A stretch of DNA of 48,527 bases from Paulinella micropora (taxonomy: Eukaryota > Cercozoa > Imbricatea > Euglyphida): the NCBI GenBank assembly GCA_009731375.1, contig BJOX01000004.1:73501-122027 (forward strand). The letters are read 5' to 3'. The notes below the pieces were generated by a model that was given only the letters and a program-made list of their open reading frames with translations, was not told the origin of the DNA and did no database searches. Both the position numbers and the translations under genes were made by a program. This document shows, piece by piece, positions 1 to 8,914 of this stretch (position 1 is its first letter; each line of letters starts with the position of its first letter).

Positions 1-33
<33 letters not shown>
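1..33. repeat. poly-G run at window edge
   Basis: Thirty-three consecutive G at the left edge. Poly-G also borders assembly gaps elsewhere in this window (17891-17944, 28575-28598), so it may mark a place where assembly stopped rather than a biological feature. Confidence 0.9.
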
Positions 34-36
<3 letters not shown>

Positions 37-41
37 CTACG

Positions 42-115
42 CCAACCACCGCGCTGCCGACCCCGCCTCGCCGCGCTGTCGCGCTGCGAGGCGGGGTCGG
101 CAGCGCGGTGGTTGG
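42..115. repeat. perfect 29-bp inverted repeat (hairpin)
   Basis: Positions 42-70 and 87-115 are exact reverse complements over 29 bases, separated by a 16-base GC-rich spacer (71-86). The arms are GC-rich while the flanking DNA is AT-rich. It could be a foldback element terminus, a palindromic inverted-repeat transposon end or a strong terminator-like hairpin; nothing distinguishes these. Confidence 0.9.
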
Positions 116-177
116 TTTAGGGTGCCCTTTGCAGTTAACAGCACTTAATTTTAAACCAACACTATAGTTTTTAATAT

Positions 178-430
178 TACTGACGACATTCAAGAGAAAA
201 AAAAAATAATAGTTTTTCGATTTTGGTTGGAATTTTAATTTTGTGTCAGTTTTTCATTTTTGTGTCAAAAATTCAAATTTTCCAATTTAACTGTAACATT
301 TCGCGAAAATTTACGATATTTTGCGGACGAATATAGCCGTTAATTTGCAAAATTCAAATTTCCAACCAAAATTAAAATTCCAACCAAAATCGAAAAACTA
401 TTTTTTTTTTCTCTTGAATGTCGTCAGTAA
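178..430. repeat. AT-rich foldback element (about 60-bp inverted arms)
   Basis: About 60 bases from 178 (beginning tactgacgacattcaagaga) recur as the reverse complement at about 369-430, around an AT-rich centre of about 130 bp. The arms include a run of A on one side and of T on the other, plus the words tttttcgattttggttgg and ccaaccaaaatcgaaaaa. This is a MITE or foldback structure with no coding capacity. It immediately follows the 42-115 hairpin. Confidence 0.8.
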
Positions 431-935
431 TAATAATGACTCAAGTTCACTAGTACTGTAAATAAAAAGAAAGTATGATGTATTAATATTTCATTATTTC
501 TTCGCAGCCTTTCAGTGGAAAACGAATCACCATCACCGTTGCCAGGAAATAATGTGTATGTATATATGTATGGCACGGTATGGCACGGTATGTATGTATG
601 TATGTATGTATGCATGTATCTATATATGTATTAAAATTGGATACGATTGAACCTCAAGGGATAAAAGATAAATACACACTTCACGAACTCTTATTATTAA
701 TAAACTTGAGTCTCTATGGCTGCATAAAGTCCTGACTCTTGAGACTCGCGGGAAATATTAATACCAGTCAGAAATATATAGCTGACAGGTCACTTTGTTT
801 ATTTACGTAGATTTCTTCTTGTTTGCAGACTTGTGTTGCAAACTACGAACACGATGAACTTGCCGTAGACTCAGTTGGTGAGTTGCCACGGTGACACTTG
901 AAGATGAACTTGAGATGTAGTATTGTATCTCTTGG
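431..935. other. no gene seen; short ATGT microsatellite
   Basis: AT-rich sequence with an ATGT-type microsatellite at about 553-631. I see no coding signal or RNA gene. Confidence 0.6.
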
Positions 936-1258
936 ATACAATATACAGTAGCTAGTAAGTCAGAGGGTCAGGCTGTCAACTTAGACAGCTGGTCGCCTCT
1001 TGCCTTTTAACGAATAAAGCGAAAAATTGAAAGTCTAACTGCTCATTTTTTATATTTAGTACTTGAAATGGTCTCGGCCGGATTGTTATAATTTTGTTGT
1101 TGACCTGACAGATAGTATTTATTTTGATATTGATTACTTGTGGAAATGCAAGTGTATTTATCTTCCACATGTCAGTTTATATTATTAAAGTTAAAATTAT
1201 TTTCTTGTACACCGGTGAGCTAGTAGAATAAAAGGAGGCAGGGTTACTGCCATAGTAG
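936..1258 (-). repeat. direct repeat (pseudo-LTR) of Penelope-like element, distal copy
   Basis: About 320 bp from atacaatatacagta to gttactgccatagtag, repeated in the same orientation at 7853-8177 with scattered substitutions. On the minus strand the reverse-transcriptase reading frame ends just inside this copy (stop at about 1244) and ORF1 begins just after the other copy. This is the arrangement expected for LTR-like repeats flanking a Penelope-like element. Confidence 0.8.
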
Positions 1259-2355
1259 CCTTTTAAAAGTGCACACTGGTTCCAAGCTGTTCGAGTTAGA
1301 CTGTGTCAAAGGATGACGAAAGTGACTGAAAACTTTGTTTTCTCTATGATAGAACTTTTGGTAAATCGTAGCCCATGTTTGGGGAGAACTTGATGATAGT
1401 TGCCTTAACGATTTTTTGAAAATAGATTTCGGATATCTGCATTCGAAAAGAAGTTGATATACTGCTTCCTCCAACACCTCATTATTGGCTGATTGATTTC
1501 GGTACATCCCAAGCATCCCTTTGATAGTCGCCGTTCTCACTCTATTCTCAGTGTACGACGATAATGGTGGGAGGCGTGGATATGGTGTTGTACCATTACT
1601 AATAAAGAATTTCCAATTTTTGAAATGCGGGCGAGAATGAAAGCCAAAATATGACTTCTTACCAATTCTTACGTCACTCCCAGCAAAAACAAGTTTATAA
1701 AATCGTTCGTCAACATCTACTTCTTGTTCTTCAAGCTCTAGACCACCCGTGTATACGGGTTGCGCGTGTTTATATTCTAGATGCCTGAGTGACTGTATGT
1801 GGGGTCAGACGTTCTAAAAATGTTTGGTCGTCTGATGGAGTCACAAGAAGAAAAAGTAGATCGTCAACCTGTCAAATGCCGTATACAAATTCAAATAGAT
1901 TTTGTCTACGTAGTACAGTAAGAAATCTAAACTCGTCAAAAATACATTTTATTTGGGCCAATGGGGAAGAAAGATATCCTCCGATCGGGCAACCTTTAAC
2001 TTTCTGAACGCAAGCGTTCCCCATCATGAAGTAAGTATTGTTCAGATCCATCTCGACTATGTCGAGTAAGTCCTGAAAACTGAAGACGACATAGTTGTCT
2101 CGTGAGGCACTATGGTGTCAACCTACATCATGTTTCATCCTTCCATTCACATCAAGTCGCAACGTTTTTGACACTTGTATTCTTTCCTCTCAAAGCTTTC
2201 CTCTTTTCCCAGTGGCTTCATAATGACGTAAAATCATGAAAAGCCAGTGGATAGACATGATGATCTCTTTGTTATCTAGCCAAGTGAACATTTGTTTCAC
2301 ATCAAATGACAAAGCTTGAACATTTAATTCGACGTTCAAATTCTTTTCTATTTCC
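1244..2355 (-). pseudogene. reverse transcriptase, catalytic and C-terminal part (Penelope-like, broken)
   Basis: Conceptual minus-strand translation shows a motif-A-like block (LSFDVKQMFTWLD, near 2270), a motif-B block (GCPIGGYLSSPLA, near 1985) and a QVDDL motif-C-like block near 1865. A long C-terminal frame follows, from about 1755 to 1244, with a segment RYPKSIFKKSLRQL as in the tail of Penelope-like RTs. The frame is interrupted by stops, one of them just before QVDDL, and by shifts, so this copy is dead. The N-terminal part of the same RT lies on the opposite strand at about 5100-5555. Assignment to Penelope-like elements rather than another RT class rests on the GIY-YIG domain nearby and the flanking direct repeats. 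Confidence 0.7.
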
Positions 2356-2390
2356 ATATGTAAGTTCTCCTATGGGCGAGTGGTCGTTAG
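2355..2390. repeat. breakpoint repeat, left side of inverted segment
   Basis: A 17-bp word (catatgtaagttctcct, 2355-2371) is repeated exactly at 5555-5571. Both copies are followed, with a 10-bp offset, by tggtcgttag. The left copy also carries atgggcga, whose inverse cgcccat ends the right copy (5583-5589). These mark the ends of the inverted middle segment of the Penelope-like element. Confidence 0.7.
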
Positions 2391-2399
2391 CATAATAAA

Positions 2400-3544
2400 C
2401 ATAGATCCGTTAAACTTTATCATATGAAAATTGTACATTTCAAAACTATAAGTAAAAACATTTAATTTAATGAAAGAATCATTGAAAAATAGTAAAAACT
2501 GACTTCAAACCAATCGATTTCCCGTCGCCCACCGCTTTTTCCCAACTAATTTGCACACCCCCCACCGGAAAAAACTGGCCACCTTGCCACCTAAAAAAAT
2601 GGTGCTTGTGATGACCAAAAATCAGAGTCAGTTTTCATATGTTCCCTGTATGCTCTTCAATAAATTTTTATGTAATATCTTTCTATGTATGCTTGTAATT
2701 AAATTTACAAAGTTTTTTTACAAAAAGGTAACCTTAAGCCTGCAAACAAACCGGCCAAAATCAGCAAAAATAGAACATAAGGCCCTCACTCAGAAATTTT
2801 TTGATTTAAATACAAGACCGGCACAAGTACAGAAAGTGAAGGAAATCAAAGAAACTATTTAATAAAAGCATTTTGTACAGAAAGTGCACAAAAAAATTGA
2901 AAATCTCTAAAGATTTCACCCTTGATTTTTTTAGCCTGCACCTGTCTTGTATCACTCCTATATGTTTTGTGTGTGCTTTTCTGGGAATGTAATGTGCTGA
3001 ATCTATTCACAATCACATGGTCTTTGTTTTGCATATGTTCGACTACTGCTCCTTTCTTTGTAACCCTGCTGTTGGTGATCTGTTCTGGGCTGCAGACAGC
3101 AAAAAAGGGCTTCAGGGAAGAAAGAAGAACACATGCTATAGATAAGTTTACAACACACCATTTTGCAGACAGCATGGGCACAACGTTTGGAAAGACTGTG
3201 CAAGGCCACGGGACGTGAAAGTATGCATGAGAAACACACACACACAAAAACACAAAACCCTCTCTAGCCATGACCTTTACCAATTTCGACCCCGCAAAAA
3301 CCGTCAAATAAAAAAAATTAGTGCGCTTCAGTTCAAAGGCTACGTATGTCGATAGGCCTGTCTGTTCAAATATTTTTTGGAAATTTTTCTGGTTTCCTCT
3401 CCGGGAACTAGCATGGTCTTGTCAAATATTGCCACAGAAATTCACGGGCCGGCGCCACCAAAATCATGTCGGAGGTCAAGTACTTCAAAGCAGGTAAATG
3501 TTCAAACCACATCGTTTCAAGCAAAACAATCATGACACAAGTGT
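2400..3544. other. inverted element interior, no convincing gene
   Basis: AT-rich DNA inside the inverted segment. Several short open frames on both strands overlap each other and none shows a recognisable domain. The phrase acttcaaagcaggtaaa near 3483 recurs near 5592, just outside the right breakpoint. Confidence 0.5.
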
Positions 3545-5007
3545 TTGTTTAAGAAAAAAGGGGTAGCTAACTATTTTTCACCCTTATTTTCGACCGCAAA
3601 GTTTGGCTATGAACATTTTATTTCAATACCCATATTGAACCTGGGCAAACTACCTTACACAACAAAAGGTGAGAAGCTCCATTCAAAGTCAATTCGAGTG
3701 CAAACAGAAAAGTCCTTCATTCAATGGCTAACGCCAAAAATGAATAAAAAACGACCAGTTTACATGCAACACTTCAAAGCAAACAAGACATACAAGCCAC
3801 ACACTTCGCAGTCTCTCCTAATACGAGAACGCAGAAAAGCAAAACCATGTGTGTGCGGGCGCAAGGCTGCTCAATGTTGCTCAAAGTTATGCTGGATGCT
3901 CAATGGATTGCACAATCGTATTGCCAATCTAACTTTATGGGTGGGGTGTAACGGTATCACTCAACAATTTTCTCCCTCTTTGACCTCCCGTCTTGACCAC
4001 TATGACAATAATGACAGGATCATGGTGACAAGATATGGAAAAGGAGGAGATAAAACAGATTCTGACTATATGAACAGGGTGTACCGCAACACAAAACTAT
4101 ATGAGCCAAATGAACGAGCAAAACAAACACAACGACAGTCACACTCGTCTCTAACTTGGACTGGGGCATATTGTCGCTTATCCTCCTCTCTAGCCAAAGA
4201 GGTATTATTAATAAATAGACAACCATTGGCCTTGCGAATCGACTCAAGAGGAGCAGTTCTTGACAAGGCAGTCAATGTCGAAAAGCTATGGTATCATCCA
4301 AAAGCACGGGAACGTGATATGAAGAAAGCAACCAGACAGCAGGCAATACACGTATGGGCACAGACTCAACAAATGTCTCACTGGAAAATCAAAGAACGAA
4401 TTGCGTCTATTGTCAGATCTCGACTTCTACGTTACCCAGAGATCCTCAAGAGCTCTAACTATACTATGAAAATGCTGTTCATAGAAAGGAGCTCAAAGCA
4501 ATACCAGCAATCATTCTGCAACACGTCACCATGCCACAACAAACACGGATGTCTGTACTATCACTTGCAAAGATAATACAAAAAAACTCACCATCTATTG
4601 CGAAGACTTTGGTAAACATTCACATGTGGATTGACGGTTTTGACTTTCAGTTTTTCGAACAACCTAAATGCTCCCCACTTTGCAAAAATGGAAAGCATTT
4701 CAGTTCGAGACTGAAAGACATGGAAGGAGAGATGGGAATAGTAGGTAGACTACATGCATCCGCAATTCCCTCTCTCGACTGTGACAATGCGCAAAAAGAA
4801 TTCTGGATCGGTGTCAAAAAGTATGTTGCCCAAATCCGTGACATCATTTTTGGTAAAAGGCCAAGTCAGGCTGATGGTCGGACCGACCGTTCCACATTGA
4901 CTGACATAAATCAGCAACAAGATGCACAGATTCAGACAGAAAAACATGCATTGTTCACTATACTGCAACCCATGGGAACAACAAAAGCGGCAGGCAATAT
5001 CATTTAA
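3545..5007 (+). CDS. Penelope-like element ORF upstream of RT (two overlapping frames, likely frameshifted)
   Basis: A 343-codon frame (3545-4576) overlaps a 158-codon frame (4531-5007) in another register, suggesting one decayed protein. The first has a Cys cluster (KPCVCGRKAAQCC) and near its end CNTSPCHNKHGCLYYH, a possible zinc-binding array. The second is basic and hydrophilic. I do not recognise a family from sequence. Its position immediately before the RT N-terminal half, on the same strand, implies that it belongs to the same polyprotein. Relative to the rest of the element (minus strand) this segment is inverted. The start codon is uncertain because no upstream signal decides it. 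Confidence 0.5.
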
Positions 5008-5099
5008 CGAAATTTGCAAAATTTATGGGATAAAAACCAGAAAATTTCGGAAAGCATACTGCAATCAAAAACCAAAGAATAAGTTGGAATACTTTACAA

Positions 5100-5571
5100 T
5101 CAGCAAAAAATTACATCGAAAAGAACAAACTGGTTGTAAAGGACCTCGACAAAAACAAAAGCCAGTTGTGGGTAGAATGCCCTGTTATGCTATGGCAAAG
5201 GTTGAAACAAGAAGTGGTAGAATCCCCGTGTTTCAAAGCAGTCAGCATGACAGAACAACAGATTTTACGCAAGTACAGACACGAATACAATAAAAGAAAT
5301 CTCGGTCGCTTTGCTCCGTTGAATAAGAAAGGGGAGGTCAACAAAGTTATGACATCTCCAAAGGACAAAGATCCGGAAAACAAAACACGATTAATTTGTA
5401 TTCAGTCTTGCTCACAAAGTCGAAAGACACTCAAATACGCGGCCAAAGCCTTCACCTTTCTCGTTATGCAAGTCACAAAATACGTGCCAAACTTCAATTT
5501 CAATAAGCTTTCAGATCTCAAAGGAAAAATGAGAAAAGCCCAGACTTTGTTTCACATATGTAAGTTCTCCT
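5100..5571 (+). pseudogene. reverse transcriptase, N-terminal part (inverted relative to its other half)
   Basis: The plus-strand frame reads KNKLVVKDLDKNKSQLWVEC, then NKTRLICIQSC, then AKAFTFLVMQVTKYVPNF. This resembles the region before motif A in Penelope-like and related RTs (the conserved DKN and R-P/I blocks). It stops being RT-like at the breakpoint repeat (5555-5571). The catalytic core follows on the minus strand at 2355 downward, so re-inverting about 2371-5589 would place both halves in order. Confidence 0.6.
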
Positions 5572-5590
5572 GGTCGTTAGAGCGCCCATG
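5555..5590. repeat. breakpoint repeat, right side of inverted segment
   Basis: Exact second copy of the 17-bp word at 2355-2371, followed by tggtcgttag and agcgcccat, the inverse of atgggcg at 2372. The word also contains a consensus splice donor (gtaagt). Confidence 0.7.
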
Positions 5591-5918
5591 AACTTCAAAG
5601 CAGGTAAACTTATTCAATATTCAAGATTTTGAGGTGTTGTTTGCACAAAATTCAATGTTTTTATTGGGAATAGGTAGCAGACGGTTTAGTTTTTCAGTAT
5701 ATTAAAGGTCTTGCTGTGTTCCAGAGTATGTTCTGAATTTTGACAAACTAATTTTCGACCTATGTTTTCCTAGTTTTTTTTTTGTACCGTACTTCTCTGC
5801 AAAAACCCTTAGGCATGATTACTCAACATAACATGTGAATTCATTTGTGCACTTGTGTAAAAATGAGTGCAGAGTGCATCATGCAAACAGCATTTTTCAG
5901 TTAAAAACACCATACTTG

Positions 5919-6257
5919 CTATGTCCTGTGACCGGCCATTCTTGACAGTTGCTGGTCTGAGTGAGAGCTGGATTTAGAATGTTTCCATGCTCGCATTTGT
6001 CTGAATTCCTGTTTCATTCTAGACAAGAAGTTTGACGTCTCACCCACGTAATCTAAACTTGTCAGTGGTGAGTAAATGTAGTAGACAACCGAAACGTTTG
6101 CTCCATGATTATTACCCGGTTGATCAAGAAAATCGAAAGCATGTAAGCTGTCAACGTTCGGAATAGAATTAGTCATCGTCAGCTTAGCTTTTATCCATTT
6201 CGAATCCATCACAGGTATGGATGCCATTATCAGAAAGTGTTGTACCATCATAGACAA
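5919..6257 (-). CDS. GIY-YIG endonuclease domain of Penelope-like element
   Basis: 112 codons with VVYYIYSPLTSLDYVGETSN followed by FLSRMKQEF. The VYYIY and YVG pair, about 11 residues apart, and the downstream Arg match the GIY-YIG nuclease signature; the glycine of GIY is Val here. Penelope-like elements carry this domain next to the RT and use it to nick target DNA. Here it lies upstream of the RT in the element's reading direction, as in the permuted (Naiad/Chlamys-type) branch; canonical elements have it at the C-terminus. The frame probably continues from the 6275-6517 frame through a break. Confidence 0.65.
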   Translation of the reverse strand: MSMMVQHFLIMASIPVMDSKWIKAKLTMTNSIPNVDSLHAFDFLDQPGNNHGANVSVVYYIYSPLTSLDYVGETSNFLSRMKQEFRQMRAWKHSKSSSHSDQQLSRMAGHRT

Positions 6258-6274
6258 CCGGAATACTTTCCATA

Positions 6275-6517
6275 CTATTCTGCCGTGCGAAGTCGTTGCC
6301 AGCGATTTGATTTAATACAGTAGAAATTTGCTTTTGTAAAAAGGATATTTACCAGAGATTTGCTAGAGGTGCAAACGCTATCGCTACATCGTTTATCATT
6401 TTTTCCACTAGTGCTTGTACTGGAGTTAAGGTCTTCTTGAGAGGGGTAGGCAAGTCTTGGGTAGATTCTTCGCACTCGCCTGCACAGTACATAAAGTCTA
6501 GTAACGCACTGCGTCAA
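6275..6517 (-). CDS. unrecognised short frame between ORF1 and GIY-YIG
   Basis: An 80-codon minus-strand frame between ORF1 and the GIY-YIG frame, polar and Ser/Lys-rich. It has no recognisable motif. It may be a displaced part of the element's polyprotein or non-coding. Confidence 0.3.
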   Translation of the reverse strand: MTQCVTRLYVLCRRVRRIYPRLAYPSQEDLNSSTSTSGKNDKRCSDSVCTSSKSLVNILFTKANFYCIKSNRWQRLRTAE

Positions 6518-6532
6518 GTCTCCCCCGTCTCC

Positions 6533-7633
6533 CTAAGTGTTTTTCTTTGCCGCGGCTCTGGATTTTGCCGCTTCAGATGGTGAGGATGTGAAAGTAGTTG
6601 GAGTCGTGCTACCTGCCTTAGCTTTTTTCGCTGATTGTGGCGGAGACAGCTCTGCTGTTGATTTTCGTTTCTTTCCAACTCCTGTTTTGTTTGGAGTAGA
6701 AGATGCAGTCACAGATGTCTCCGACTCTGGCTCCGACGTCGACGCAGACTCAGACGAGTTATCTCTATCGTTATCTTTGGTTTGTTTGCGACCCAGCTGT
6801 TCCGAGATCGGTGCAGTCATCGTGTCTTTGACTGACTTTTTCTCTTCGAGCCGAGCAATGCTTGCTTGTAACTCATCCATCTTAGCGATTGCCAGTTCGA
6901 TGAACTTGGCTCCGTCGATCTCCTTTTCTTCTTCGGGAGCTACTGAGATTGGAACCTGACGATAATCTGTCAGCACCATGTCGAAAGTTTCGAAGAAAGT
7001 CTTGGTCTTTTCGAGAATGGTGCGGAAAGCTAAGCGAATCCGGTCGCTCATTGCTTCAGTGTCCAAACCTAGTTTGGCCAACACGGCGTTGCTCTCCGAA
7101 TCCCCTCTGGAATATGGATTTGGGAACTCTTGGTTTGAGATCAACTCGTCGATGTAATCGAGAACAAGAGAAGAGACCCCTTGGATTGGAAATTTCGAGC
7201 CTGCCTCTTCAAGGAAATCCCGGTTTGTGAGCTCGACGCCATCCGTCACCGCCTGCTTAGTCATTTCTACGAAGCGACCAAAGCAATAAACCACTATCGC
7301 ATAGCGGACCTTCCCAAAAAGGTTGGCATAATTGTAACCTTTCGGCAACTGTTGAAGCAATTTGGCCAATTTTGGGTCCACCAGACCAATTGCGTAAACG
7401 AGACGATCCACCCTACCGCCAGCAAGCGAGAACAAACCGCTGCTTGTTCGCTTTTCCCACTTCTGCGGAATGACATTCATCTCTTTGACGTAATGGACAT
7501 TCGTGTGAACCTTCCAAAACAAGGTAGTAGTAGCATTGAAGTCATCTAACTCCCCTTGAAATTTCGGATGTAGAGCAGATGATTTTTTGGCTCCTTGTCG
7601 GTTGTAGTTGCTCAGGCTTTGGAATCCTCCCAC
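6533..7633 (-). CDS. ORF1-like protein of Penelope-like element
   Basis: 366 codons, intact from ATG to stop. The first 230 residues are a mixed helical domain with a repeated DxxRxxxR/K pattern. Then comes a probable coiled coil (around AKMDELQASIARLEEKK). The tail is low-complexity, Ser/Thr-rich and strongly basic (KKRKS, SAKKAKAG), as expected for a nucleic-acid-binding structural protein. I do not recognise a family. It sits just inside the 5' direct repeat, like an ORF1 or Gag. A short basic frame (7637-7879) ends four bases upstream in another register. Confidence 0.6.
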   Translation of the reverse strand: MGGFQSLSNYNRQGAKKSSALHPKFQGELDDFNATTTLFWKVHTNVHYVKEMNVIPQKWEKRTSSGLFSLAGGRVDRLVYAIGLVDPKLAKLLQQLPKGYNYANLFGKVRYAIVVYCFGRFVEMTKQAVTDGVELTNRDFLEEAGSKFPIQGVSSLVLDYIDELISNQEFPNPYSRGDSESNAVLAKLGLDTEAMSDRIRLAFRTILEKTKTFFETFDMVLTDYRQVPISVAPEEEKEIDGAKFIELAIAKMDELQASIARLEEKKSVKDTMTAPISEQLGRKQTKDNDRDNSSESASTSEPESETSVTASSTPNKTGVGKKRKSTAELSPPQSAKKAKAGSTTPTTFTSSPSEAAKSRAAAKKNT

Positions 7634-7636
7634 GTT

Positions 7637-7879
7637 TTATTTCTTATTTGATTGCTTTTTTGGAGACGGGATTTTCAGCCCACTCAGCAAGTCTGTCATC
7701 TTGCTTGCGGCTCCCTCGGTTGCGTCTCCTTGTTTTTGTTGCTTTTTCCCTTTACGAGGAATTTGTTTTGTTCTAGCTCCAGGCTTTGTAGGACTCTTGG
7801 AGCTCATAGCTGTAACACGCTGAGAAGCGACAAACAGCTGAATATGACTTGAATACAATATACAGTACCTAGTCACCAA
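7637..7879 (-). CDS. short basic frame at 5' end of Penelope-like element
   Basis: 80 codons. An internal ATG near 7805 gives a Lys/Pro-rich peptide (TKPGARTKQIPRKGKKQQ and further lysines) that abuts ORF1. It could be the N-terminus of ORF1 separated by a frameshift. No conserved domain is visible. Confidence 0.4.
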   Translation of the reverse strand: MVTRYCILYSSHIQLFVASQRVTAMSSKSPTKPGARTKQIPRKGKKQQKQGDATEGAASKMTDLLSGLKIPSPKKQSNKK

Positions 7880-8177
7880 GTCAGAGGGTCAGGCTGTCAA
7901 CTTAGACAGCTGGTCGCCTCTTGCCTGTTGATGAATAAAACGAAAACTTGAAAGTCTAACTGCTCATTTTTTTATATTTAGTACTTGAAATGGTCTCGGC
8001 CTGATTGTTATAATTTTGTTGTTGACCTGACCGATAATACTTATTTTTGATATTGATTACTTGTGGAAAGTCAAGTGTATTTATCTTCCGCATGTCAGTT
8101 TATATTATTAAAGTTAAAATTATTTGCTTGTACACCGGTGAGCTAGTAGAATAAAAGGAGGCAGGGTTACTGCCATA
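7853..8177 (-). repeat. direct repeat (pseudo-LTR) of Penelope-like element, proximal copy
   Basis: Second copy of the 936-1258 repeat. It is cut at ccata (8173-8177) by the Copia insertion. Its last bases, ccatagtag, resume at 15683 on the far side of the Copia element, exactly matching the end of the first copy. Confidence 0.85.
8173..8177. other. target-site duplication CCATA (left)
   Basis: Five bases flanking the Copia element on the left, repeated at 15683-15687 on the right. The uninterrupted site is visible at 1250-1254 in the other copy of the host repeat. Confidence 0.9.
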
Positions 8178-8482
8178 CAACGTAATCTATCTCTCAAACG
8201 CAGAGTTTAGGGAAGCTACCCCGTTAAGTATATAGAATAGCCGAAGAAAAGACTTTTAATAACTTTGGGTCACACAAAATATTATGACCTTAACAGAATG
8301 GTAATACTCATTTGATTCTAGGCATTCCAGAATTCGCGAATACTCTAGAAAGTGTCCTTGTCAGTAATAAAGGTATTAATAACTGTCCGGCCTATGAACC
8401 TGCCTATGACTAAGACTATCCAAATTACCGGTAAATTGACTAGGTGGAGTAACGCTGTGTTATTACTAGTACATTACAACGC
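8178..8482 (-). repeat. Copia 3' LTR
   Basis: About 305 bp matching 15374-15682 with few substitutions and small indels. On the minus strand it begins cgttgta and ends gattacgttg, so it lacks the usual TG..CA termini. A polypurine tract (minus strand aaggaggag, 8483-8491) adjoins its inner edge. Confidence 0.9.
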
Positions 8483-8491
8483 TCCTCCTTA
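8483..8491 (-). promoter_or_regulatory. polypurine tract of Copia element
   Basis: Nine purines on the minus strand (aaggaggag) directly before the 3' LTR. This is the expected position for the plus-strand DNA primer. Confidence 0.7.
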
Positions 8492-8716
8492 GTCGCAAGT
8501 CATAGGCTACATTAGTGGCCAGTGTGTAATAATAAAAAATATTGGTGAGGATCAGTTATGGGTAACCCGAAGGTCATCAACTCCCAATTTCATCACATCC
8601 TCTACACATGTATATATGATCATCCAGTAACATGTATGAAGTATGTATGTGTTCAAAAATTTGCAAGCGCTTCCCGTAGAGGGTAGCAAAAATGGAAAAT
8701 TTTTAGATTTCCTATT

Positions 8717-8905
8717 CTAGGACAGAAAGAAGGATAGAAAAGCAGGGGCGTCGAGCAGTCCGAGGCTGAATCGCCGACTCGGACTACCATGCGAGGCCGG
8801 CAACCGCGAGGCTATCCCCAACTTAAATGCGCAAAACAAAACTGCTGCAACAAGCAACAAACTGCAGAAAACACTCAAAGCAAACATAAGTGAGTGGACA
8901 TGCAA
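8717..8905 (-). CDS. short hydrophobic frame between RNase H and 3' LTR
   Basis: 62 codons starting just after the pol stop, with one strongly hydrophobic stretch (ALSVFCSLLLVAAVLFCAF) like a signal anchor. The location matches where extra ORFs occur in some Copia elements, but the frame is short and may be fortuitous. Confidence 0.25.
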   Translation of the reverse strand: MHVHSLMFALSVFCSLLLVAAVLFCAFKLGIASRLPASHGSPSRRFSLGLLDAPAFLSFFLS

Positions 8906-8914
8906 ATCCCGAAA

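Noticed and set aside
2551-3307. Frames of 98-150 codons on both strands
   Set aside because: They overlap each other, have no motif, and lie in a decayed, inverted part of a mobile element.
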